In this document: piece by piece, positions 32,786 through 45,820 of the stretch
How positions within the stretch are numbered: the first letter of the stretch is position 1
Layout of the letters: each line of letters starts with the position of its first letter
DNA from: Ulota crispa
Taxonomy: Eukaryota; Streptophyta; Bryopsida; Orthotrichales; Orthotrichaceae
Assembly: GCA_963920765.1 (NCBI GenBank)
Contig: OY987246.1
Span: 14,070,868 to 14,134,867, forward strand
Direction: 5' to 3'
Length of the DNA: 64,000 bases
Made by a program: the position numbers and the translations under genes
The notes under the pieces: model-generated
The model's input: the letters and a program-made list of their open reading frames with translations, nothing else
Told to the model about the DNA's origin: nothing
Database searches by the model: none

Positions 32786-35467
32786 TTAAAAATGGATGAA
32801 GAACACATTTTTCATTCTATAAAATGCTTTTTTTTGTTATCCATTAGACAAAAAAGGTATGCTGCATTAGCATTTAAAAGTTAAGTTTCATGCTCAGCAA
32901 AATTCACATGTGTGCACATGTATGTGAATGTTTGTATAACTTGAGTGAAAGTTTATCAAAATGTAAATACTTCATTTCAATTTATTTTTTCCATGATTTT
33001 TTTGGATTTTACTTTTGAATGATTTTTGAAAAAAATTACAAGACCTGATGGCACAAATGTTGATACTTTCTCCTTGTGATATGGGTTTATATATATGCAT
33101 AGCAAAGGTAAAAGATTTTTTTGTTAACACCAACTACCAACTAATAACTAAGTTGGAATGGTAGTTGGTATCTAAATTGGAATGATAAATGGATCATTTT
33201 GAAAGTGGTATAATGATTATAGGAACAAAATTCAAGGTGATAACATCAAAATTGGAATGATAAATGGATCATTTTGAAAGTGGTATAATGATTATAGGAA
33301 CAAAATTCAAGGTGATAACATCAAAGATGTAGTATCATAGTATGTAGTTAAATTTATTTGGCAAACAATACAATCAAAACATGTGATTGATTGTAAATGG
33401 ATTTCTTCCAAAGTTGTTCAGTCCATTGTTTCAATCACACAAGAAGTGTAAGAACTAATTCTAATTGTTGATCAAATTCTATAAATGGAAAGGATAGGGT
33501 CATTCCAAGAAGTAAAATGCACTTGCATTCACACAAAGAAAATTTTGAGGTTAATAAAATAAAATGCTTATTTTTATCGTCTACTTAATTTCACAAGTTT
33601 TACCTAACATAATGTACATTGCTACAACTATTTGAGTACTTATTGCCTACTAGCTAATGTTTTATGAAGCACTTGTTTATGAGTATTTCAAATTTTAGTT
33701 TTTTACAAATGACATCATTAGTAACAATGTCTGAGCAATTCTTATAGATTGTGAAGATTTTGATTTAACACAAGAACATATGCAAAGGGCCTTTATGACC
33801 TTCTTGAATCTTCTATTGGATCTCACATATGGGTAAAAGCCTAAAACATAACAATATGTTACAAACTATAATACATGTATTTAGACAAACAAATACTATT
33901 ATTAATATCTTATAGGGCCAAGCTTTAGTAAATAAAGAAAAATTGAGATTTTGTTTGGTTGAATCAAGAATGCCCCTTGTGTTCTTTACTTGTTGGTGCT
34001 AGTGCATTTCAAATGTAGAGTCTACTTTTATTCTACTTACAAATAATTTGTTTATTTAACCATGGTTTCAAAATATGAAGTCAATATCTACACTTCATAA
34101 TTCAAGTTTTTTCCATGGAATTGTATATTCAGCTTTTCAAATGTTCAAGTTTTCAAAAGCATTACAAGCGTAGGAATTCACTCATAAAGAATTGATTCAA
34201 TCTTTCTTGCAAAGTCACTAAGGTTTGGTGGAACCTTCTCAAATTGAAAATGGATAGGAGTCAATGCTAAGGGATTCTTAGTCTTGATTTTTGACAATAC
34301 ATCTTTTGGTTGTTTAGGCATCTCTTAGTATGTTTTTTTCTCTTTTGTTGTCTTTGTTTTATGAAATTTTGATTTACATTCTTTTAATCCACATCTCTTG
34401 TAGTCTTACTTCATCTTTCATTTACCTTGTTTCTTGGTGTTTTAATTCAACTTCAATGGGTTGTATCTCTTGTCTATAATGTGAGAATAATGAGGTCTGC
34501 TTTAGTGTAATGAAATTGATTTTGCTTTAAGTTCTTGATTTTGTTTCTTGAGACATGTGCTCTATCTTACATTAGCTTATTTGTAAAAATAAGTGCTTCA
34601 AAATCTACAAATATAGGTTTTTTCACCATATACATTCTTATTCATTCAAATCCCAATCACTTCATTGCCATGATGGTTTGTCATTTGAATCCATTGTCAC
34701 TATAAAAAACACATCAGAATTGATAAAAAAAACTTTGTTAAAATAATACGTCCAAAATTTAAAATGCCATATTTAACCAAGTCCTTAAACAATATACATA
34801 AACAAGGCTATCTAACAATCTCTTGTTAGAGTTGTTTAAACATTGGAAAATTTCCTAATATTTTGCATATACACCCAAAGATTTCTTGATGTTGTCTTAT
34901 TTTGTTTAAAATTGGAAGATCTCCCAATGTCTTGCACAGACCATAATCATATGCACAAATCATAAATGCATGAATAGTACATAGTCCATATTCAATTAAA
35001 TATGACATTAAAAGATACTTGTTCAAATTGCATTAAAGGGTATGAACATAAATCAAGAATATGGACCTAATAAATTCATTAACAATCATAATTATCTAGA
35101 AAGGACACTTTTAGTACTTGTTGCATCTATTTTGAAAGTTTTTAGAATATCAGCTAAAGCTCATAATTAGTACAACCAAATTCCAACTTAAATCAAATAA
35201 TTGAATGTTTTTTTCATCTCTAAGAATCTAAAGGCTCATAAATAAGCCTTTCATTTGAGTATATTGTGGTCTAATTCTGCCTACAGCATTTGCAAACTTT
35301 TTGCAAATGCAAGCTCCATAAATAGTCAAGAAAGTTCAAACCAAATCACACATGTAAGTAAAATTTGAGTTCCATTGGTCTTAAAAATAAAGAAACAGAT
35401 CTTGTAAAACCAAAGGAGAGGCGAGCTTTCCAAATCCATGAGGATGTGTAGTAAAAAACTTTTAAAT
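32786..35467. other. 2.7-kb AT-rich gene desert
   Basis: No gene seen on either strand. The only clear structure is a perfect 74-bp tandem duplication at 33174-33321. Confidence 0.55.
33174..33321. repeat. Perfect 74-bp tandem duplication
   Basis: The unit beginning AAATTGGAATGATAAATGGA at 33174 is repeated exactly from 33248. Identity suggests a recent event. Confidence 0.93.
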
Positions 35468-37426
35468 AAGAGAAAATTTCATAGATACCCCTGAATTTTG
35501 CAAAATCTTCTTAGATACCCCTGCTTTTTCAGAAATATCTCAAATATCCTTAGACCAAAAACTTTAGGCATTTGTTTTGTTATACATGTCACTTCCTTCT
35601 CCCTTTGTATGCATACTAAGGTAGGTGCACCCATAAGCGTGGAAATAAGGGTTTTGGAGTAGGTAAAACAATTGACTAACTTTGAAAAAAATACTGTAAA
35701 TTAGGAAGTGGAAACCAAAAATATTGGCATCAATTTCAAAGTTTCAATAGCAAACATTTGTTCACAAAGATATTTCAAAGCCCAAAATCACCGAAATTGT
35801 AGGAACCATGTGTAAGAGATGCTAAAATCAAGGCTTGTTGGTTCTTAACCCCTAAGCGTCTTGCTAAGAAAATTTAGCATAACTCCAACATGAAACCTTC
35901 TACATATTCCCCTAGTTTTTGGAAAGTTGAAGTGATCACCTAATCCAAACTAGTCATTCTATACTCCCAACTATAAATCAAATGTTTTAAACCAATTTGA
36001 TTTTAAATCCAAGTAAATTTGCAAAATCCCCACTGTTGAGAATCTCATGTTTCCAATTTGGCCAACAGTTCAAAATTTGGATTTTGGACTTTCATGTAAT
36101 ATTTTCTCAAAAAAAAGAATTTACCTAATCGTTGATCCCATGAGATTGTGTCTTGCTATACACTACCAGGAAACAAGCGACCTAATTGATAAAATTGTGA
36201 CTAAATTCAGTCAAATTACTTGTCATTTGGGAGACCCTGATTTGGTCGTCCCTGTGACTGCAATTGGTTAATTAGAACTGTCGGTTTGGTCAAGACAAGT
36301 GGTCAACTTTCATCCAACGCTTGCTTTTCTCACCCACTGTAACTTCAGACCTTACAATTCATTAGTTACTAATTTCACTTTCAGCGATTTACTATTACCT
36401 TGACTTGGTGAATATATTTTCACTATTGCAAATCTATAGAAAGTATACATGCACTTTTTGCTACTTATGTTCAAATATCTGTTTGAGAAAAGAATTTTCT
36501 ATTTCAGGATTTGAAGGGTGCATAGATGTAATTTAGGAAATCAATTTTCAAATCTTACTGGCAATTGGAATAATATATTTTGGAATACCTTTACGTGCAA
36601 ATGGGTGACATTTGTAACACGTGGAGCTTCCTAAGCTTCAGGCCATTACCAAAAATGGAATGATAGTATTCATTGTCCCATTAAAATTACATAAATTTGA
36701 TTTTTGGGAATTCCATCCAAACATATTCCATGAACTTGTAATTTGTGTACATGGTCAAAAACATACCAGACATTGTAACCTTGAAACAGATGCACATGAA
36801 AATAATTAAATAAACATTGAATGCATGATTGGCAGCCACATTTGGAGCGCTTGGTGCTCCGTCTTTGCATTCCATGAAGACATATTGCCAACAAGGTAAA
36901 GACAACACAATCTACTCACACCAAATGAATTTACTACATCTAATCTACCTACATCATAAAACCATTCAGAAGCTTCTTTCTCTATTCAACTGCTCCCAAA
37001 GCGTTTCACCAAAGATATCCATAATTCTATGGTTGATGTTTTAGTTCTTGCAGTAATTGTATCAACTGCCATGCTACCTGCATGGCAAACACAATATAGT
37101 CGTTGTCAACGTACGATATGTCCCTTAATAGAGAGGCATATAATTCACAACGTCTTAAATTGCCTGAAGCTATACAAACAAATGCAATTACATAAACACT
37201 TTAAGTAGGGTTAGTAATCACAACTAAATTACTTAATGCATACATGGGTAGCCCATGCTCTTGAGCATAGTAAACTACATGATATTATGTATAAAAGATG
37301 CTGATGCACTGAATCTGGCATTTCCTGAACAACATCAACATGCTCTAACTGTATTGGTCAAGAATAATAATTCATTGGCAATGCTCAAATGAAGAGTCAT
37401 CGTCTTTACATGAATTTCCTATTAAT

Positions 37427-40400
37427 TTATTTTACTTGCATAGTCACTGGCAGCTTTGACATCGCTCCGCTGATACATCTTTGTCCTTCAGGAAAACAAA
37501 CAACCCAAATTAGACCCACTCGATTATGTATTAGTACTCGTACCAGAGAATAATGGAATGCATTAATCATGTCCATGCCATAAGTGCGTAATTTTTTCCA
37601 TTCGCCAAACATAATATTATAATTCACGTCATTAACCAATTGCATTGTGAGTGTTGAGTAGTACCGGCTGCATGTCATCACTATCAAGCAGACGTTTGTT
37701 GCTTGATATTTGTCTTCCTCATATTCCCGTGAAATGCACCTCATGCTTGTTATATGCAACAGTTGTATGTCCACTCGCCCTTCCTTCATGTACAGGAAGC
37801 CCAATGTCTGAGATTTCCACGTTTGATACTGATCCACTTGCACATGTATGGCCTCCCTTTGCAGCCATCACAGATATGTGCAATTGTTCAAGCGTTGCAT
37901 ACTTTGTTTCCAACTCCTTCACATATGCCAAAGAATACATGGATATGTCTGGTGGGAGTTCTAGTGTTCTTCCATGCACATCAACTGAAGCTCTCGCAAT
38001 CGTAGGTACTTCTGAATTGAGGGCGTCTGTTGATGCATTAATGATGTCAACGATGTTGGCTGCTTCATGACAACTATTCTCTAAGGTTCCTGCCACAGCC
38101 AGCATGGAACTGTCATCTGCACCCATGTACTCTGGAGCCCCATGTCCATACATAAGTCTATCAGAGCAGAGAACCTTTCAAGAGCCCCCCCATATCCCTT
38201 ATCTCAATTCATTTATGTGCAAATCTCATGAGGATCAGGGGATCTATTAAGCCTGTCCCTCAACCTCTCGCGCACACCAACTACTCCAGAAGGCTTAGTT
38301 CTGCCAAAGTTTTGTCTGCTTGCATTTGCTATGCTGCAATTCTTGGATTTCTGCACTAATGCTGGGTTACTAATTTCCCTTATTAGACTGCGCCAAGAAC
38401 AATCATCAACATCGACAGGTCTGGGTTGTTTGTTCCAAATTCTATCTTTCAATTCTCCTCGCCTCAATGTCATTGCCCTTGCAATTGCCTTTCTAACATA
38501 CCCATATTTCAAGGAATGGGTGTACTCCCAAGAGTGCTGGATCCAACTCTCAACCTCTTGGACAAATTCATGTGGTTGTTGGTTGATGTATATAATGGCC
38601 GGATCCAAGTTCTTAGATAGCAGCTTGACTTCTTTCTATCAATCTCCAATGGCAGGCCTAAACGGCAAGTTTGTGTACTTGTCGACCTCCAATATGTTAA
38701 CTCTCAAACCTGCCCTCAGACGTATAACAATCTGTTGTTGTTGAGCTGCCTGTGCGTGTCTGCAAGCTCTTCATTTGTCGGCTTCACTTTGGAACGGGAC
38801 TTCCTCCGCATTTAAACGTCCTTGGTCTTCAATGTGTTTGTCTGTCGGTATGTTGTAGCCTCCATTTTTGTTCTAAACCACAAACTCAGACCTTCCCTCT
38901 ATTTCTCTATTCTCCTCATTTGCAAACTTTGTGTCCATTGTATCTTCATGTTCCTCTGTCTGCAACAAGTGAAAGTCGTAGTCCTCCTCCGCTTCCTGCA
39001 CAGCTACTCCATATACAAAGTCATCACCGGAATTGTGCAATAAACAATAAGTTTTCATAAGTTCCAATGCATCCTATCCAACCTTCTACATATTGCACAC
39101 TCCTCTTACCCCTATGTAATACTCTAACTAGGAGTGTCATGAATAGGATGGAAAACATATTTTATTTTGGAGAAAATAAGTGAGCTGCGACATATACATG
39201 AGGACGTACATTCCGTCAAATAATACCCCATGCACTCCATAAATAACCATATATACTGCATTGGCGGCAACAACTTTTCAATCAAAGAAGGACTATTGAT
39301 TCAACAGTCCTTCTTGGCTTCTCTACTGCCGCACTATTTTATTATGCACTCTAAACTTCAAAGTTCAACATATGAACAAACACTCCTTTCTCTAGAACAA
39401 CACATTTTAATGCCCAATCTGCACATGCGCAGTTGCATTATTCAGATAAATATCATCTCTTCCCCATGATAACTTCACATGGAATTCATTGGATCTTGCA
39501 AAAACATCCATACAATTTGTGATCTTCATGCATTATGAGAAGTCCATGAGTCTGTTCCATCACTTCTAAAACAATTCCGTTTTATATGATTGCCTCACAC
39601 ATCATTCCTTCCATCAAATTGTTTGACCACAAATAGCGTTAACTCTCACAAATTCTTGGCCCTACACCAACAATGGATGCCACTTCAACCAAACTAATTA
39701 ATTTACTACAACAACATAAAACATGAAGTCATAACTCAAGAGAATTTGGAGCGCACCTCCTCCTCATTTTCTTCCTTTGCAACATTATCTGACCTCCAAT
39801 TTCCTGATCCTCTTTCAGGATTTGTTGATGTTGGACTCCTGGTACACGTCGTTGTACAAATCGTACAACCCTTGAACATGTTGGTCAATAAATCTAGGAT
39901 GATCATCGCTTAAAGGAAACTCTCGAAACTTTGATATTGGGTTGTGTTCTATGCCTTCAGGAAACACTGGGTACCTTAAAGGTCCAAATCTTATTTTAGA
40001 AACTCTTAGTGTTGGACTTCCGGATGGACAATCGTTGTTCAAGTTATTATAAGTACGCCCGATACGTTGGTCATTCATCCCCGCTTGATCATCGCGTACA
40101 CAATACTCACCGACCTCCAATGTTGCGTACGTGCTGCTTGCCCGGTTATGTTCTCCAATTTCATTCCTGTAACATGTGGGAGATGTTGTATGTCCTTCCG
40201 TACGTGGAGTATGTATCCGACCATTTGATCTCCGCGGAAGTGCATCAATATCTCATATACCAACCACATATTATTTTTCCATTTTTGTGAGTACTACATT
40301 TCTATTTGAGCACGGTGATCTTCCTTTCACTGACAAGTACAAACACATTGAAAACGACTCAGTTATGGTAACTTCAGTTTCAATCCTAAACAACATGCAT

Positions 40401-41286
40401 ACAATAATTCACATTGACATATACTATATGGCCATATACCTCCTTTCAACAAATAACCTATCACAATCACCTCTTATCCAACATATTGTAATCCATATGT
40501 TGCACGCTATACTACTGTAAATTTTTGTAATTGCTGCTTATCCTATCACCATCTTTTCCACTCTCTACTAGTGCTTCATAAACTTCTCTCTCTTTGAAAA
40601 CATCTTATCTTGCAATGTTATCCCATACTCTACATGAAGAAAGAAAGTCTTAATGGATTTGGTGAACACTCACTCTTCATCAAAGCACTAATTTCTATTG
40701 AAACTTATTCATAATAATTTGAAATGAACTCTGTGATTAAATTATGGTAGTTCTCATATGTACATTATCACAAATTCAAATCATTAAATTGGAACTGATA
40801 ACATTACAAGAGATCTCTTCCCTTCATACCAGCATTACCTTCTCTTTCAAGTAAAGAGCTTGTATTCATGTGTACTCACCGTCGTACATGTTGGTTCACA
40901 TTGCTGCTCGATGGTGCACCTTCGAAGTGATTCGAGAGAAGTGCTAATGTGAACAGTGTCCCTTGCAATCCTTGGGAGATCCTCCTCCTCTCTTTAGTGG
41001 ATGGAATTGACAAAGGGCCAGGACTAAGCAAAATCTGATGCTTTGTCATTCCAGGAGTAACGCCACTTTTGAGGCGTCCATTGTTGAATTCCTCATCTGT
41101 TGCCGCTTCAAAAAACGCCGGGGCAATATAGTTGCCTCTTTCATGTTGTGGTAGTTGCCTCTGTCTCATGACGGCCAAAACGGAGGACTTCAAACCTGGA
41201 GTCCTTGATATATTTTGTTGACCTTGACAATCGTTCCGCTGCACAAACCTTTGATTTCTCCCCCTGCTATTACCACGCAAAGCCAT
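37427..41286 (-). pseudogene. CACTA minus-strand gene, Transposase_24 (Ptta/En/Spm)-like
   Basis: Read from 41286 down. The first segment, 41286-40876, is an Arg/Gln-rich N-terminus. Next is 40120-39815, containing IRFGPLRYPVFPEG. Then comes 38740-38213, with a W-rich helical part (VESWIQHSWEYTH) and SRQNFGRTKPSGVVGVRERL, resembling the conserved K/N-R...GS block of Transposase_24. Last is 38153-37719, with a coiled-coil-like stretch (YVKELETKYATLEQL). Two adjacent in-frame stops near 38625 separate the W-rich part from an upstream VDKYTNLPFRP segment. Exon boundaries are not resolved; gaps could be introns or decay. This type of protein accompanies tnp2 in plant CACTA elements and may bind subterminal repeats. 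Confidence 0.65.
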
Positions 41287-43827
41287 TGTGTCTGCTATAA
41301 TAAAGGGAGTTACTATACATGCTATCAGAAATTAACCTACTCGCAATACACACTGTAGAGGTGTTCTAGATGCACATATTCACAACCTTGTAAACATAGC
41401 ACTAATTATTGTATGTCATACATACTCTGAAATGGTACCTTCAAATTGATATGAAGCATAGATCACAATCCCATGAGTTCATTTATCATTTTTTGCTTCA
41501 TATAATGGCACCCTGTACGTAAACATTCTTAGCCAAATGTATGATTGTATGTACATTATTGTTACATAGTTCAATATATTGAGCACTCTATGTGGACACA
41601 ATTGGATTGGTATCTCCTTATATAATAATATTCCATATACATTCTGAAATCCTTGGAATCAATGTGTGATTACCATCTACTTGAACATGCACGCCATATT
41701 ATTCATCCAATCCTGTCATTCAGTACAGTATTGCAAGTAATTTGACCACATTTCAATTTTGCATACACCATTCACATCCATACACATGGTAATTAAGGTA
41801 ATAAATTGGTTATAGATCACTGAATCTCACTGCAGTATGCCCTTCTTTTACGAATAATACATTTAGCAATAAATTATTCATATGCACACATATTCCTTCT
41901 CTCTCACTTCCACAAAACGAGTGTCCCTTCCCTTATTAATGGGACGTATGTTCAATTTGACCTATCACCATCCTAGCAATCAACATATGGGCCCTCTAAA
42001 TAAAATAAGTTTTTTCTTAAATTTGTACAATGTTGTCATTGGCATAGTCACAATATTTTTCCAACCCCTAATACCTTGGGGCATGTATGCAGTCCCTAAT
42101 GGAATCGTGAATTTCTATGGAAATTGTTACTATTAATAGTGGATATGAAAAAAAAATGGTATTCCTCTGTACTTTAGTGAAAACAAGGTGCACACTGATA
42201 GGTTCACGCATGATTTTTTTTCCACATGCTAAACATTATAACCCGCTTACTCTTCATTTTATAGGAGAAAACATTAAATGTTGCACACAGTTTATCCCAA
42301 ATTTTAATTCGACCCTTAATCAAGGTGTGAATACCTTGGAATTAGTATGCAATGACAATTGTAGTGAGGATCATAATGTACTGTTACGTACATACTTATG
42401 TTCTATACCTCTTTTCATTACATATCATAAACCAATTCATTTTAACTAACAAATCACTGATTGTGTACTACCCTTAGTTCATTCAGAGTAAAAAAACAGC
42501 ATTTACTGAGTACAGTACTCTATACTAATTGTAAAACTCGGACAAACATATTTCATTATGTCTTTGACATAAATTCTTTCACATGCATTCTTCTTTCAAG
42601 GGCCAATAGCTGAAATGTTTTGTTTTTCTTCTTACATTGCGTCCAATTTAAAATTATCATGACAAATCATGCTCTACATATGCCCCAATCTAATGTCAAC
42701 ATTTAGATTTCACTATACTTATAATACATCAGCTGCACAATTTGTTTGTACATGTTATTGTTGAGTCACTTCAAGACTTTTCAGTACCATTATTTCATGG
42801 CTAGAAGTATCACATTTACATACAATAGTATTTAGTTGTTGTAGTTTTAAAAGGGTATGTCCTCATACATATTTAAAAAACTTTAATCATGGTTGTAATG
42901 GTCACCCTGTACTTGAACCTTTTACCTTCTTGAGTACGTAGTTTTTTGGGCAAACTTCAAACTTCTCTCTCTCTGTCCTCTATGCCTCTTCCTACTTTCT
43001 TTGCAGAAGCCAGCAAAATATGTATCAAGTCTTCACATGTACATCTCAAATTCATGCAGCACCTCTAACTCTTCTAGAATATTAAGAATCTCAACCTGGT
43101 ACAATTAGTGTGAATAGCAATATTTTTTGCCTCAAACACATTTCCATTCAGAATTCAATTAACAATTTCTGACTATTATGTAAGGTTCAATGACATAAGT
43201 CATCTTGGCATGTATTGAGGTTCACTCCTTCAAAGTGATAGGGACACAATTGTTACTGTAATTGACCATACTAATATCAATGCCAACATAGGGTTTCTTG
43301 ACAAAGCTTGTTAACATTGTGTCCAAACTTCTAGAGTCAAACACGTCCTACAACATTGTCCATGCTTACTCTGGACCTTAACACTTAGTATTTAGTAGCA
43401 CATTTCAGCAAACTAGAGAAATTTGTCTCATTTTCATGTCATTGCATTCTCTTCTGCTTATTTGGGGATAACAATAGAGGTGGAGCGGTATGTGCGGACG
43501 TACTTGTTAGAAGGAATAAGAAGATCCAAAATAGATGTTGCACGTTAGCTGCAGTAGGACACAGTCTGATGTAGAGAATGCTAGGATTCAGATTTTGATG
43601 CATGATGTATGAAGACAAAATTCTGACCTCTCCAAGTGCCTGGCCTCCATGATTGTCTGTCCAAATAGTACTAACTAACAGCCATGCAATTTTTTGGACT
43701 CTAAATTTACGTTCCCATTATTGACATGGACTACTTAGTGTCATTGAACATTTCTGTAAATTTAATTCTTTTTAAATTATCAATCTAAACTTAGGAACTA
43801 TGCCGCCCTATTCTTTGGAGATATTAA
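41287..43827. other. CACTA interior, non-coding
   Basis: AT-rich spacer between the divergently transcribed halves; it may hold both promoters. No recognised domain in its short frames. Confidence 0.45.
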
Positions 43828-44409
43828 CTAACTGGATACCTTATTTTGGACGTCATTGAAAAGGAAATCTATCTTATTCATGAAAATGGGAAGGAAATTT
43901 GGAGTGGAGGGTTCCAGCAAGCATTGCTTGTGTAGGGAAAAAAAACTATTCACTGGATGAAGGTGAAACCTCAAAATTGCAAAACGCGGAAATAAGAGAG
44001 TGTCAGTACATTTAACGGAATCGATGATAACAAGAAATTCAAGGAATAGTAAATCTAGTTCTATGACGTAGCATACTCTCTGGACACCGCATGTTTCCTC
44101 AATTTTGGAATCTGCTTCACGACAGAGTCTTGGCATTTGCCTCTGCACAGAAACCATAATTGGCAATTCTTGAAGTATCATGTTTGCTAATCTTTGCCAC
44201 AATAGCGTCCGCGCAAAGAAGTTGAGCGAAGATGAAGAGCAAGTGCCACATCGAATGACAACATCAAGTAATGCCAAAGCTCTGCAAATGCATCCGCAAC
44301 GCTTGTAAATTTCTGTTTTGTGCATTGGAATTGTGCTGGAAGGATGAAGCTCCTTGCAACAGCAAACCCTAAAGCAACATATTAATGAGATTGTGTAAAC
44401 CAATGACAA
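43828..44409 (-). CDS. Unidentified 193-codon open frame in CACTA
   Basis: Longest uninterrupted frame in this part of the element. It is Cys/Leu/Phe-rich, with no motif I recognise, and may be chance or a remnant of a captured gene. Its upstream end faces the tnp2 region, so it could also be a 5' exon of the minus-strand transcription unit. Confidence 0.25.
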   Translation of the reverse strand: MSLVYTISLICCFRVCCCKELHPSSTIPMHKTEIYKRCGCICRALALLDVVIRCGTCSSSSLNFFARTLLWQRLANMILQELPIMVSVQRQMPRLCREADSKIEETCGVQRVCYVIELDLLFLEFLVIIDSVKCTDTLLFPRFAILRFHLHPVNSFFSLHKQCLLEPSTPNFLPIFMNKIDFLFNDVQNKVSS

Positions 44410-45820
44410 TTCAAATCATAATTTACGTTTATGTGGGTATCATGATGGCAACATGTCATGTGTCAACTTTAAAAAAGCCTGACGTGTCATATTGTAATGA
44501 TTATATGAATGCCATATACACGTTAATTGTACTCAATGCTTGTTACATATTGCAACCATGTCTCCTCCATTCTGAGGTTACTTCAATGAAATTTGTGTCT
44601 TTGCTTTGTTATTGCTTCCAAATGTTTTGTGAAAATGGTGCGTTTCAGAACTCGGGCACTTCTACTTTGTGCAAAATTGCTGAGGTTCAGCATGAATATG
44701 GTGTGTGCGGCGTACTTGCTGTTTCCTTCATTGTCAATATGCTTATGGAAATTCATGTAAGATAAGCTCTGGTTCTCAATATTCTCTATTCTTCTAGTTT
44801 CGAGAATGCATTTCTATAATTGTTGCCTCCGTGTCTTACAAGATTGGTGTTTTGAGGTTTTGTTGAGGGACATATGAATCAACTTGGACTTCTATCATTC
44901 AATTGTTGGCTGTGTTGTTAGAAAGAGTTCACGTATCTAATGGTACGATGTTTTGTGAATGCAAAATTCATGTATCTGTAATGATAGTAGTAGAAAAACA
45001 ACATTCTTCAAATAATATTCAACTTTCCATTTAGTTTTGTGTCTTCCTCTTCCTTGATCTTATACTGTTATTTTTCTTGTTGGAATCGGCATTTATTGGA
45101 AATGCTAAGATGTGAATTCATTGCACTGTTATGACAAACACTATTTAATTTTAATTAGGGTTATGTTTTCCTATCACTCATGCTTCTCCCGAAATTTTGA
45201 AGTACACAACGTTTTTCAGAATTACATCAGAGTCTTTGTATAACCTTTCTGTATTCAGTTTCTCTCTCCTGATTGTTTCTCTGTGTTGTCCAGTATGGAA
45301 GGGTCGCTCCTCAATCATGCATACCATATTGAGAGACTAGTGGCTTTGGAAGAAGGCATTTGCCGTTATGCTTGTGCATGCATGAGGTGCCATGGGTTAC
45401 TACAACAGTTTTTGAAGATTGTGGAGCACCACCACCATCTGCATGGTCAAGATATAATGCTCTAGCAACCTCTTCTAGTGAGTTACCAAGCACAATATTC
45501 TATTTTTTAGTCAATAACTTCATTCATTTTAGCAGAACGACTATTGTACTGTATCCACATTTTTAATTTGTCTAAGGATGAATTTTTAGTCTGCATAAGG
45601 AAATCCATATTAGGAGTTTGGGATTTAGGGTTTGGCCTATCATGCCGTGCCCTGGATTAGCAGATTTGTAATATTGTGGTACATAGGACCTACCGTAGCT
45701 TCTAACAATAGTATGTAATCCTAATTTCAGGAATGGCTTTCTTGACTAGAATACATTAATGAAAATGAATTGAGAGGATGATGGACTTTGTAAGTCATTG
45801 CTATTTTCAATATTCAATGA

